Source of the DNA: Darksidea phi | Taxonomy: Eukaryota; Ascomycota; Dothideomycetes; Pleosporales; Lentitheciaceae | DNA: 64,000 bases | NCBI GenBank assembly: GCA_030770425.1 | Contig: JASJFT010000173.1 | Location: forward strand, 3,395 to 67,394 | Reading direction: 5' to 3' | In this document: piece after piece, positions 31,673-43,078 of the stretch | Numbering within the stretch: the first letter of the stretch is position 1 | Layout: every line of letters starts with the position of its first letter | Notes under the pieces: model-generated | Told to the model about the DNA's origin: nothing | The model's input: the letters and a program-made list of their open reading frames with translations, nothing else | Databases searched by the model: none | Made by a program: the position numbers and the translations under genes

Positions 31673-32817
31673 TCACAACTCTTTCAATTGTTTAAGAGTA
31701 GCCCGATATGCCTTTACTGAGTATGTCGCTTGGATGATGTTGCAGGGTATGCTGACTATAGTTAGGAACGCCACCTGCACATACGTCAGTTACATCTTCC
31801 GGTCTCTTCAACTGTACCAGAGAGAGGAATACGTGAACATACCATGACAGTCACCCAGAACACAGCCCACTCCATTTTGTTCCTCCTATCGGTAGCTAGC
31901 TGCCTCCATGTTTTCGGCGGCCGGTTAAACGAGTCGATCAGATACTCCAGCTCCTCTCGGAAGTACTCGTAATTCGCGAGATCTAGCTTGCGGGTCCGAC
32001 CGCAGCTTCCAAGTTGATAAAGAGGTTGCTGATGCTCCTTGATGAGCAATTGTTTCGTGGCTGCATCCCCGAACGGAAAGAGCAAGTTTAACGTGTCGAG
32101 GATCTCGTTCAGGACTGCTTCTGGGATGGGACAACCGCCATTTGACTCGATGTGATTGACTAGACAGATTTTGTGCCGGTACACTGCGAGCGTTTGCCGT
32201 GCGGAGTCGAATCGGAGATGTTCGAAGAGGCTGTCTGTCCACCGAAGCTTTAGGCCGCATGTGCTGGCCAGATACGCTGCCGTCAAAGCTGGATCAATTT
32301 TTGACTTCGCCATCTTCCCTCTGCCACTACCATTCTTCGCAAATTGCTCCTTCACCAAGGTGTCTAAAGATACATCGTCTTCCCAGTCCAACGGCGTCTC
32401 GTCTGGGAATGTAGGCCCCACTGCTACGGAAGACGAGTTGATGTTAAGCGTGAGCCATAACCGAACAGAGAGCTCCAGAGAGCGACGGATTGCCGTGGAA
32501 GTTGTGTTCAGATAACTTGCAGAGAGCGTCTGAACCAACTCCGCCTGAGATTTCGTGGAGCTTTCGCGAAGCATACCAACGACGTTAAAGGTGCCATCGA
32601 GATTTTGCACGGCAAAATGCCGCTGATGATGTCGTAAGTGTCCAATCTCCTTTCCTAGATACTGGAAGAACGGTGCATAAGACGACGGGTCGAAAGACTC
32701 GTATGTGACGGTTACTGTAGGCCAGAGGCCCTTAACCATCACGTACTGATGCTCTTTAGACAGGCTACTGAGATTCGCAGCGAAGCTTTCGTCGAAGAAG
32801 CAAGCTGAACGAGACAT
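31673..32817 (-). CDS. uncharacterised fungal protein with C-terminal membrane segment
   Basis: 358 residues in two exons: 31843-32817 and 31673-31774 (68-bp intron). Soluble N-terminal part (HQYVMVKGLWPTVTVTYESF, YAPFFQYLGKEIGHLRHH, STAIRRSLELSVRLWLTLNI, LKLRWTDSLFEHLRFD, LYQLGSCGRTRKLDLANYEY). Then RRNKMEWAVFWVTVMV, spliced in frame to AFLTIVSIPCNIIQATYSV, forms a long hydrophobic segment close to the C-terminus, so the protein is probably tail-anchored. The unspliced frame would end the helix with a polar tail, so the second exon matters. I recall many fungal paralogues of this type but no named domain. Its promoter region is shared with the divergent protease-domain gene only 202 bp away. 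Confidence 0.75.
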
Positions 32818-33019
32818 TTTGTTACCGCTCTAAGAATTGATGATATGTTTATCGTTTTAGGCCTTTTGACGCGCAGTGGGGCCGAACGAGGCCGACACGG
32901 TGGCGTTTCCGCCTGCGTAGTGGCGGGGCGACGCGATCAGCCTGCTTGATCAGCTGAACTTCTCGCACCTCGCCGGACATTTCCATTTCGTTATGTTTCC
33001 ACTGTGAACCGCATGTTCG
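32818..33019. promoter_or_regulatory. compact bidirectional promoter
   Basis: 202 bp between two divergent start codons (32817 minus, 33020 plus). Both genes must be driven from here, suggesting co-regulation. No specific site is assigned. Confidence 0.5.
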
Positions 33020-35845
33020 ATGATGGAGGCAGTCGCGACACCTATATCACCCCGATTGCATGCGGATGATCTCTTGAGTCCGGCGCTCAGAGTTCCACTT
33101 CACGAACCTACCCTCCATGTTCCCCAGCCTTGCGATCCCGTCTCCGTCGCCGCAACCAGTCCTCCTGACGCCAAAGTTGATTCGACGAGGATTTCTACAT
33201 GCCAGACAGTTCCGATTGATAGTGTTCATAACTCTCTAGACCGTGACGACTCACGGGTATGGCCCCAGCCATTACAAGCACCGTTACCGATTGCGACACA
33301 AGGCGATGTAGCTCCTCAGGCTGCGTCAACCGATACGCAGACTATAGAAACCGAATGTGTCCAAGAACAGGGAATCGGAACGCAACGCGAAGGTGAGAGC
33401 CACATAGCACCTAGCCACAATCCTCACGAACGGCCGGTTTCGACACTATCCACAAAACAGAGGGGCACAGCTATAGAAATTCACCAGGAGAACGCCGGAC
33501 CGTCAGAACACCCAGCGCCAGGGGATATGGCGCATGGACGATACGTGAATCTGCCCCATTCTCCACAAGAAAGCTCGAATCAGAGCGAACAAGAGCAGAC
33601 ACAACTAAACCCAAATCCCATGAGCGAGAGCGCACGCACAGAACAGTCATCAGGACAGCAGCCTCGTGTGGCGACTTCACTTACCCATATTACCACAGCG
33701 CGACAACCTTACCTGAAATTCTTGTTCTGGAAGCGCTACAGGACGCCTCGCAGTAAAGAGGTTTCGAAAGGCAAACTGCCGCAGTCGCCAATTGCATCCG
33801 CTTCACCAACTCAGCATATTACGGCGCCAAGGCCAACAGCAAGTAGCAGTAACACCACTTCCTCTGCAGGGGTACCCCCAGCTTCTCAGGATACTCTTTC
33901 TAACCACGCTGTCAATGTACCTGCTGCTTCCCCACATCTCTACATGCTCGAAGACGGCACATACATAGGCAAGCTCAGATATCTATCGCCACCAGCCACC
34001 GTAGAGGCTACTTGGTCAAGCACGACTCGAAAACGACTCATCACAGATCTACGACCGGTTCTGGCTTCTCTACCGAAAAACTTATCTCGGGATGATACTA
34101 TCATCGAATTGGAACTTTGCATGTCCGGTTGTATTCAAGCTGCTTCGAATAACGTTCAATTAAGTCCATCTATTTGGATACGCTGCGGGAGTAAGCGCTG
34201 CAGAGACGAGATACGAAAAGCCGTAGCAGATCTGTCCTATTTGCGAGTCTTTCAGGTTCATTTTCGTCTCGACGCCCCTCGGTTCGCCTGCCATCCCACC
34301 CACTGTCCTTCTAGCGTTGTTCGTCGCGCAATCGAAACTCCAGCGCCATCTAGCGGCCGTAATCTCAGCACAGGAACTATTGTAGGAATAGCCGTTGGCA
34401 GTGGTTTTGTGCTTCCGATACTGGTTGTGTTTTGGATACTCTGGAAGCGCAAGAAGATGGTTGCAACGAAGCATCAGCTTGAGGCTCAAAGAGGTAGATT
34501 TCACTCAGCCACTCCTGGACTGCCTTCAAGCTTGTTCTTTGGTTCAAATTTGCCTGATAGTCCCCACCCTTCCAGACTGCCGCGAGTCTCTGAGTTGAGT
34601 GCAGAGGAGGGGCCGTATTATAGCATACCGGCCTTCCTGCCCACTCCATGTCCTCCTATAGATGAGGTGCCATTGGATTCCACGTCAATTGACAGCCGAG
34701 TCCAAGATCCAACTCCAAAATCAATCATTAGTTACGTTTCAACGACGCCGTCCATGCAGGCACACTCTATCTCTCCGCCACCCGAGCTTTTCGACGCTAG
34801 GAGAGCAGGATCCTCCGCAAGTCTCTCGAATCAGACTGTGACCACAAATACCAGCATCGCTTCGGTGGATCCTCCCTCCGTTGTGAAGAGGAAACACTCA
34901 ACATGCGGCCTTAGAGTCGAATTCCAGTTTCGGAATGGAAATAACCAGTCTATGATAACCTCCACCATTGGTGGATTTATTCAATTGAACGGCACCGTTT
35001 ATGGGCTAACAACGGCTCATTCTATATTTGAGTTACCATCAATATATGACAGAGCCCAGGAAAACGCTTTAAACGGTCAACAGCGCCGTCAGATCGAATT
35101 CTCAGTCACTGTTGGTAAGATACACGTATGACTAAGCACACAACCACTGGTCTAACATGTACTAGCCGGAAATACTCACGCTACAAGGGCCGTGTCACAT
35201 ATTGCAGCTCTGGGATATGGCGATCGCTGTTTGTGGGATGCTGACGGGATACGCTCAATAATCATGGACAGTCATATGGATAGTCTCAAGTCTAATCCGG
35301 AATTGCATGGCAGCGACTTCGCACTCATCCATATCGGGAAAGCAATTATGCCCCTCAACTCATACAAACCGCTTGTATCACGGCCATCGATTCGTCATGT
35401 CGTTCGAGAGATGGCACCCACATTGCGCAGTGGACATGTTTCCATACTATTGTCGCAAGATGAGGTTTGCGACGGCTTCTTGCTTGAAGGCAGCGCTCAG
35501 TTCATGGATCGAACAGGTACATTCGAAACAAGGAAGATACATACCGAAGAGAAATTGGGTAAAGGTACTACAATCCAAACGATAGGATAGCTAGCTGACT
35601 CGTACTTAGGGAAAGGTTCTTCAGGTGCATGGGTAGTTCTTGGTACATACTTACTCGGCATGATTGTGGCGGTCTATGATAACGAGCCGTATGCACATAT
35701 GCTACCGATGCAACAAGTCTTTGCGGACATTCGGACCGCTTACACGGATGGTGCTACCAGTACTTTAAATGTGCATATCATTTTGCCAGCGGCGACGCCA
35801 ACAAGAGCTGCTACTGGGGAAAGAGCAAATTCGATGGAGATCTAA
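33020..35845 (+). CDS. membrane protein with C-terminal trypsin-like domain
   Basis: 907 residues in three exons: 33020-35114, 35166-35558 and 35610-35845. The first 440 residues are Pro/Ser/Gln-rich and mostly disordered, with no signal peptide. A membrane helix follows at about 452-473 (STGTIVGIAVGSGFVLPILV then VFWILWKRKKM). After another linker, a trypsin-like fold appears: GGFIQLNGTVYGLTTAHSIF with His667, SDFALIHIGK with Asp749, and GKGSSGAWVV with Ser834 in a GxSG setting, giving a complete His-Asp-Ser set. The KRKK after the helix argues that the protease domain faces the cytosol. The domain is split by two introns and is only complete after splicing. A GTACTA donor 9 bp downstream of 35559 would also stay in frame. 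The substrate is unknown. Confidence 0.75.
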
Positions 35846-38304
35846 TTGTGCGAGTAGCATTTATCGCACCTCTATATAAAGGTGTGTTGACGCCCGAAAG
35901 TTTTCGTGAAGACAGTCCGTGAAGCGCAAAAGATGGTGTGCTAAATGTGACAAGGCTGGAAATACCTATGGATAGCTGGGTAGAAGTGGCCAGAATCTCG
36001 TTTAATCCTCAGATCCTATAGTTGTTCGCACGCTGTGAAGATGTCTGATACCAAGGCTAGGAAGACTCTTCTGTGAACGCGTAGCGGCCTTCACGCAGCC
36101 AAAAATGCAGTTCACCACCCGAAGGCATTGTCGTCTCAAGGTGCTCACAAGATCTCCTTGCATGAATATTTCATACTTTACATGCACGCCTCGTCCATGC
36201 AATCCCCGAGCCGGCAAGTAACAATGGGTGTTGATGAAAAATCGAGGCGAATCGCTTTCTCAATTTGTCTTCACTCGCAATATGGCGGGAAGTTAGGATG
36301 GTTCTATTGTCGCGTTACGGCGCATTGGATATAAGCTGCTGCATGATTGGTGGAGATACACGCATCTACATCCAGCCACTTCCGGCCTACGCTTGCAGTG
36401 GGTTTGTTCAATTATCGTTCTACTCGTATCGCTCACTCGGTTTTCCTGGGCGTGGTTGCTTTTTCGGCTGAGGCTTACATAGGCGCGACTGATCGGTGTG
36501 TGGTGCGCTGTGGTTGTGGGGGCGTGGCGGCCCGAGCCGACTTGGGCCGTGACGAGATAATAAGGAAAAGCAAGTTTTCTTCGCGCAAAAGACGTCGGAG
36601 AGTGGTGGTGAATTGTGAATCGCATCGATGGTGGCGGCAAGGGGGGTAGAGTAAGGTTTCTTGCAGTGATGTCTCTACACGCTGGAAAAGTTATCGAGTG
36701 ACGTTTCGCCAATGTCAGCAGCGCGCACTTCGTGGCGCAGATATATACCCCTTTGAGCCTTAAGGACGAGTGGGAATGTAGGAAGAGGAACGTGAAGACT
36801 GCAGCAGACGCGCAGCTATTGTGCAGCCATAAAAGGAAGCATATCGATATCACAAAACCGTCGCCCCAATCTGAGGTCGAACTCCTCAATCTCACGCGAA
36901 CCAGCTCGGGGTTCCAGCACCCCATATCCCCGCGTGCTTTTCCACCAGGTCTTACCATTGGACCAAGCTACCAAATACCAAGCGTAAGAGACATCTTACC
37001 CGGGGTGACGGAAGGGCAAAGGTCGTACATGCACATTGGCACCAGGCCCGGGTCGCTGACATGCAAGCCGCGTCTCAGCATCTCTTCCCGGGTTCTTCCT
37101 TCGAGAATGCAACCTTGCGTAGGGCGTCAGTCCCGTTTTGGTAGGTGTTTAAGTGGATAAACAGTACGCGAGGATGAGCCAAGGAAAGAGATTCGACGCT
37201 TCGTGCATGTGTCATGTACCCGAGTAATTCGCTGTGGGGGTTGGTCATGGTTGGGTTGGCCCCGCAATACGGGTGACGGGTCAGCCCGTGTCAGACCCGC
37301 ACGCCTCATTGCATCTCTTCTCGCGGCTTGCTCAATGGATCACAAAGGCACGCGCATCCCCAAATACTCGCTCCCGATAATGATCGAATTCGTATTGTTG
37401 TCCTGGAAATACCACAACGCCTGCGAGATAGGCGAAGAGGGGTGAAACTGCTGCACGAGATGTGTGCCTCCGCATGCATGCGTGACAAGGACCCCTAGGG
37501 TAAGCGTAAGCCTACTACCAAGGCCTAGAGAACCAGTGAGATTTGGCTGCTTCATATGCAGTAATCCCTTCTGAGACATGTATTGTTGTTCCTTCCACTC
37601 CTCATGCTCCCTTTCGCGTTCCATCGCAACAGCAATTGCATCGGTTAGTTCTTTTCCTTTGGCTTACTGCACAGTAATCCCATTGGTAGGGGATTCGCAG
37701 CGTCGGGACGACATTCCTTGCCATCGGGTATTGCGCCCACCGAGGACGCTCACCCGTGAAGGCATCCGCCACAAGCAACGAACTGCTCTACTATACGAGG
37801 AACACCCTGTTTACTTATGCCTCACCACTCTTCGGCACACTTTTCTCGGACATGGTAAGCACGCCTGCTAAATGCGCCGCACGCAGGCCCGCGCACACTT
37901 GGCCCGTCAAACCTTCGATCCTTTATCACATGCACGGATCCTCCACCCTTGAACATCCACGAGGCAAATGCAGCCACCCGACCAATTAACTTTCGGCGTC
38001 GCCTTAATTAGTATATTAATGCTTGCGAGACCCCAAACCAACGCTTACTCCATCCAGCAGCCCCAGACGATATTGCACGAACCGTTGGGAGGCCTGGGGG
38101 AAGCGAATCTGAACCATGGCCATAAAGTCGGGAGACACGCGCGACGTCTCCACATGGTCCACCCGTTGGACGATCACCTTCTCGCATTTCGCTACTGGTA
38201 TATCCCAATTTGTGCTTCTTCCTTTCCTTCCTTTTTTCTAGTCTGCGCTGCCCTACTCAGTGCGCAGACGGGCTTTAACGCTTTGATCTGGTTTGGCTTT
38301 CATC
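35846..38304. other. long intergenic stretch
   Basis: 2.4 kb with only unsupported frames (the longest, 221 codons on minus at 36293-36958, has no family signal and biased composition). The part before 38305 is the promoter of the DUF7703-like gene and contains a pyrimidine-rich tract at 38213-38240. Confidence 0.5.
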
Positions 38305-39595
38305 ATGGCGGTGGCTGCCGAAGACTCCAACATCGGTTCCGACGTCCAGGTACCCTATGTCAATGGCCTTGTTATCTGTGCCTTCTTGAGCATTGCATGG
38401 TACAGTAAGCCACCTTCTCTTTTACTTCCTCACATCTTGCAACATTCACCCGAGAAACTTCACAGTACTTCAAGTACTAACATGTCGTACAGATGTTGCC
38501 GAACTTACCGTCCTAATACAATCCTTCTTCAAACGATATGCCGGCTTCTACTACTACTCGTTACTTGTGGCGAATTGGGGAATCTTCTTCCACGGGCTGG
38601 GCATGTTCCTCAAATTCTACCACATCAACGAGAACATGGCCCACGACAATATCGCCAACACCGTAATCGTATGGGTCGGCTGGTGTATGATGGTCACCGG
38701 GCAATCCATAGTGCTCTACTCGCGTCTCCACCTCGTCGTCAATGGTCGCTGGACGCACTGGATTCTGATCATGATCTGTATCGATGGCATCGTCCTGCAT
38801 ATCACTACTGGCGTTCTGACGTTCTTAACCAACTGCACGAACAACCCTGACCGATGGATTCCTGTGTACTCGGTTGTGGAGAAGATCCAGGTCACTTGTT
38901 TCTTCCTGCAGGAGGTGATACTCAGTGGAATTTATATCTGGAAGACAGCCGCAATGCTCACACAAGAAGGGCCCATATTCAATGCGAAGAAGAACGCCAG
39001 AGGGACAAGTGGAAGGAAGGTCCTTGTGCACACCATCGTCATGAGCGTGATAATCATCTGCTTGGACATTACGCTCCTCGGTCTCGAGTTTGCTGGCTGT
39101 AGGTCCACCCACATTACTATATCCAGACAATCAGTATTGATATGTGTCGCAGTATACGACATTCAAACCTCCTTCAAAGGTGCCGTCTACTCCGTAAAAC
39201 TCAAAATGGAATTCACAATCCTAAATCAACTCATGAACCTCGTCAGAGGCAGTCTCCGCGAGGACAGCTTACGAAGTCCGCACACGGGCACAGGCTCCAA
39301 AACGCACAATTTCAGTCGCCCCGGTGGTGCACGCTCCACCGCCCGCGGCGGCACCGAGCTCGGTCACTCTGCTGGTGCTTATTCGCGAATGGACGAAGAC
39401 GGTAATGCGGGAAGGAGCATCAAGATGCAGAACTTGAAGTCAGGTGATGTACTTAAGACGACTACTACGGAAGTCACGGTTGATAAGATTGAAAAGATCG
39501 ACGAGGAGAGTTTGGGCAGTCCGAATAAAGGCAGGTCGAGCGAGAGTTCGAGTGAACTGTATATTATTGAGCATCATGGCAAGACCGCAGTATAG
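38305..39595 (+). CDS. multi-span membrane protein, DUF7703-like
   Basis: 382 residues in three exons: 38305-38404, 38493-39098 and 39153-39595. Roughly seven membrane helices: VNGLVICAFLSIAWYN (joined across intron 1), FYYYSLLVANWGIFFHGLGM, ANTVIVWVGWCMMVTGQSIV, WILIMICIDGIVLHITTGVL, VTCFFLQEVILSGIYIW, VHTIVMSVIIICLDITLLGL, and LYDIQTSFKGAVYSVKLKME at the last. A polar, Ser/Lys-rich tail of about 120 residues is cytosolic. The layout recalls fungal rhodopsin-like or Pth11-type receptors, but the sequence fits better the family I know as DUF7703; the role is unknown. No Lys in a retinal-binding context is seen. Confidence 0.75.
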
Positions 39596-40823
39596 GACTA
39601 GGATGTACAAAGAAAAGATCCGAAAAACATGTCGTCTACGTTTCTCTCTTTACGTTTTCTTTAGCTCGTATACCCTGTATTAGCGCAAAATAGACTAGAA
39701 GATGCACAAATCGGTAACTGTCTTCTACCATTCCACGTCTCTGCTCTCCCCAACATCAACATCAACAACAACCGCAACAGTTCGCTTCTCTCCCCCACGG
39801 CATGATTGCGCCATCCGCCAAATTAAGCAAACTTCCCGCCCCCGGCCCGACCTGCAAATTAGGTGGCGGTCTCGTATCTCAGTCCAAACACGCAACAAGA
39901 CTTACAACCGGTGCTATTCCCGTTCGCATCGCCTACAACACAAGCGCATGACTCGCGCTCCGTCGGTCGCCTTCCGCAATCTGCCACACCGTCGTAATTA
40001 GTAACGAACTAGGTTTAAAGTTTCCACCCCCTTGCTGCCCGCGCCGCCGTCGCCGCCCTCGGTTCGCGAAACCCCAGACTCGAACTCGAACGATTCGGAA
40101 ATAAGAGTAATTACCCTAATAGTTTTGCGCTGCACCGTTTTGCAATGTGCTTTTCCGAGCGCGCGGAATGGGGCTTCGGGCGGGCTGAGAGGGAATGAGG
40201 AGTTGTCTAGAGAAGGGGTTCGGCGAGGTGCGCGTTTCGTGTTTTTCGTTCGTTCGTGGGTTGGGACTTTGCGCATAATTAATTACCCGGTATAATTAGG
40301 TGTTTGGTTGATACCCCGGATTGTTGGTTGGAGGGATGTTAGTGTGTCGGATGGTGTCGGAACCGGGTTGTGGGTATCTCGTTGGGTTCCGGACTAAATT
40401 TGGATCGGAAAGTGTATGCGTGTAGGTTTACCGGTGGCTGGTGGTGCGGGTGTGGTTTATGAGTCTAACAATGGTCGTAGGCTTCGATCTGTTTTTTGTG
40501 TTTGGGTGGGTGCTCGCTATTGCATGTGAGAAGGTAGCAATGCTAAGGGGCGCTGAGGGTAAGTTGAGATGGAGTTTCAGTGTGATGCGGTTGAGGAGCT
40601 AGTAGAGAAAGGGATGAGAGAGTAGTCGCAGCATAAAACACGTGAGACAGCCGTAAGCCCTCCAATAGTATGGAACATTCGCCTACCGAAAAGCTTAGGG
40701 GCGGGAGGTTCATATCCTAAATCGATGCTGACGAAAATAGACTCGGCTCTACAATTATCCTTTCCACGACGTTCTTTTGCAAGCCGATCTCCAATCCGCC
40801 ACTATCTGGTTGACTTCACCCAT
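39596..40823. other. convergent intergenic stretch
   Basis: 1.2 kb between convergent 3' ends. The section 40300-40600 is strongly G/T-rich on the plus strand, but without clear repeats. No genes are seen. Confidence 0.5.
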
Positions 40824-41461
40824 CTACGGGCAACCGAACTTGATTGTGTACGCGACATCGTCTAGCGCAAGACCCCCAAACATATCTCCGCCGTTATCAG
40901 CTCTCGCGATGCTGAAGCCTACACTCTTCAGGTCCTTCCACTCGTGCGAAAAGCTCGTCTTGTTCATAATGTAGGAACCAACAGGCGCGGGGTCCAGCCT
41001 TGGGTACTTGATGACGCGCTTGATGACCTTCCCACTGGCCTTCCATCCCCAGACGCTGATGGCGCATTCGGGCTGCGGGACGCCGGAGACACAGGCATAC
41101 GAGAAGGAGTCTAGCTCAAAGGTCGACTTGGGCGGCCTTAAAATCGTCAGTGTATTGAGCTAGGTGTTTAGAAAGAGTGCGCTTACTGGTCTGGAATGGA
41201 GATATTGCCGCTGCCGCCAAAAGCCATTGCCCATTGATTGCCGGATGTAGGCGGAATCCAGAAGTCATACTGGTCGACCTGGAACGTGGTGTAACTTAGT
41301 CCATAGTAATGAGGTGGGATCGGGTTTGGTCCAGGTTCAGTGTAGGGCAGGTCATCGTATCGAGCGACCTTCGCTTCTTTGGTGGGCGTGCAGCCGGAAC
41401 CTGCTGGTGCGGCGATGGCAAGCGAGAGCAAGGGAAGAAGTGCGACAATAGTGGTGAACAT
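40824..41461 (-). CDS. small secreted protein
   Basis: 195 residues in two exons: 41187-41461 and 40824-41136 (50-bp intron). Clear signal peptide MFTTIVALLPLLSLAIAAPA. The mature part has YYGLSYTTFQVDQYDFWIPP, then across the intron FELDSFSYACVSGVPQPEC, ISVWGWKASGKVIKRVIKYP, VGSYIMNKTSFSHEWKDLKS and GGLALDDVAYTIKFGCP. Four cysteines in the mature chain (one near the N-terminus, two mid-chain, one at the end) could pair. The DSFxYxCV ... LALDDV pattern looks like a beta-sandwich with a terminal ALDDV strand, as in some carbohydrate-binding modules. It is a possible effector or wall-binding protein; no domain is named. Confidence 0.78.
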
Positions 41462-42065
41462 GATGCGATGCGGATGCGCCTTTGGATATTACCTGGGGAT
41501 TGGTATTTATGCCAATCGTCTCTCACGGTCTTTTGCGAGGCATGCCCCTTCTTATAGTCCTGCTCTTTATCCAGCCTCTCGCATCGGCCTGCCATCTTCG
41601 TGTTCGTCGCATCGCCGTCACATTTCAATAAAAGCAAATGCTCGATCGTTAGCTGATGTGATTGGCCTAACGCTCGTGTCGATCACGAACACGGGGTGGT
41701 GGAATGCAAAATCGCGATGGAAAGAGCCGTTGCGGTTGGAACAGCTATTCTTAGCGCCAGGGTTGCCCTCCGATTATCGTGGCGGGACTTGGCGGTGATC
41801 AGCTGGATGCCACCTCGTAACGCGGTGGCTGCGAGAATGGCAGCGCAGATGGCTACAAGGGCCAGTTGATGTTGCTTTGGATGAATCAATCATTTAAGTG
41901 GTGTGATGTGTGTCCAGCGAGCAAAAATGCGCTTTTCTTTTCTAGACTAGTGCCGATTCAAAGTCACTTGACACGTCAAGAGAAGAGCATGCGCGAACAC
42001 TACGCCACCCTGGATGTCTCAACGTCTCAATCTCCTGCATAGCTACATCTCCCGCCATCGACGAC
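41462..42065. other. divergent intergenic region
   Basis: 604 bp between the starts of two divergent genes; it must hold both promoters. No specific motif assigned. Confidence 0.5.
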
Positions 42066-42938
42066 ATGAATTCAGGCTTCTACAGGCAGCTCAAAGCCCT
42101 TCCTCTTGAGCTCCGCGAAACCGTCTACACTTATGTCTTCATTGACGCTTTCTTGGAGCGTGATCTCACGGTATTCGACACATTTCGCTGTGCAGTCATA
42201 GCCCGAGACCGCCACTCTACATCGTCTGACGCCCGGCCACTGCCTATTCTTCCCGATCTCTGCTGCGTCAATCGGCAGTTGTTCCAGGAATCTTTACCCG
42301 TGTTCTTGCGCCTGTGCAGGGTGGAGATTGATGGCAGAGGACCAACACATGCGTTCTGCAAGCTCCTTCATCTGGTTCCAGCAAACAGGGCATATGCGAG
42401 TATCCAAAATCTGCGCGTTCGGTTGCCTCCACTAGATGCGCTTGATTGTCTTGTCATGAAGGGTAATGGGCCACCAACGCACGCGATGCACCTTATCAAA
42501 CTTTGTGGACCCTCCCTACGCTACCTCACGATCGATATCACTATTGGATGCCTCGCAGAGAAGACTAAGAGTGGTTGGCGAATTCCAGACACAGAGAAGG
42601 TCGTCAAAAAGTTTGATTTCACACCCTTGTCTTGTTGCACGAACCTGGAAGAGCTTTACCTGCGATTTGGTTCGAGCGGCGAGAAAGTAGAACGGAAATT
42701 TTCAGGACTCGTCGTAAAGATTCATATGGCTTTAGCCACGATGCTTGAGATAAGCGTCCGTGCAAGCGGGTCCAACACGGCCGTGAGTTTCTATTCTGAA
42801 GGGTACCACCAACAAGCTTCGTCATCGGATTGGTCAATGCATGAAGAGGCGGATGGCTATGTTGGATGGGGATTTGATGAGATGTGGCATTGGACGTGCA
42901 TGCATGGTGCATGGCGATCGTTTTGTTGTCCTTTTTGA
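42066..42938 (+). CDS. F-box/2EXR-like protein of unknown function
   Basis: 290 residues, one exon. The N-terminus FYRQLKALPLELRETVYTYV has the LPxELRxxIY pattern of the short N-terminal motif shared by fungal F-box-like and 2EXR proteins. Then CCVNRQLFQESLPVFLRLCR, a typical second element of such proteins (a comparison of residents in the leaf of the beta sheet), and a region of alternating hydrophobic residues (IQNLRVRLPPLDALDCLV, LRYLTIDITIGCLA, TNLEELYLRFGSS). The C-terminal 50 residues are Ser/His/Trp-rich. In contrast to the F-box loci at 15-20 kb, this frame is intact. The role is unknown. Confidence 0.65.
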   Translation: MNSGFYRQLKALPLELRETVYTYVFIDAFLERDLTVFDTFRCAVIARDRHSTSSDARPLPILPDLCCVNRQLFQESLPVFLRLCRVEIDGRGPTHAFCKLLHLVPANRAYASIQNLRVRLPPLDALDCLVMKGNGPPTHAMHLIKLCGPSLRYLTIDITIGCLAEKTKSGWRIPDTEKVVKKFDFTPLSCCTNLEELYLRFGSSGEKVERKFSGLVVKIHMALATMLEISVRASGSNTAVSFYSEGYHQQASSSDWSMHEEADGYVGWGFDEMWHWTCMHGAWRSFCCPF

Positions 42939-43078
42939 CAGTGTTATCCTTTCTTTCTCAGCACCTCGTGGTATGGACGCGACAACTTCTACTGAGCTCA
43001 TTTGTATTCTGATAGCTAGACTGGAGATAGTCCTTTTAGTTCCACCTTGTCATCCAAAACTCCTCAGCGGGCTACTTC

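Noticed and set aside
36293..36958. 221-codon minus-strand open frame
   Set aside because: Biased His/Ser/Arg composition, no domain resemblance, no splice or start support, and it lies in an otherwise empty stretch; probably chance.
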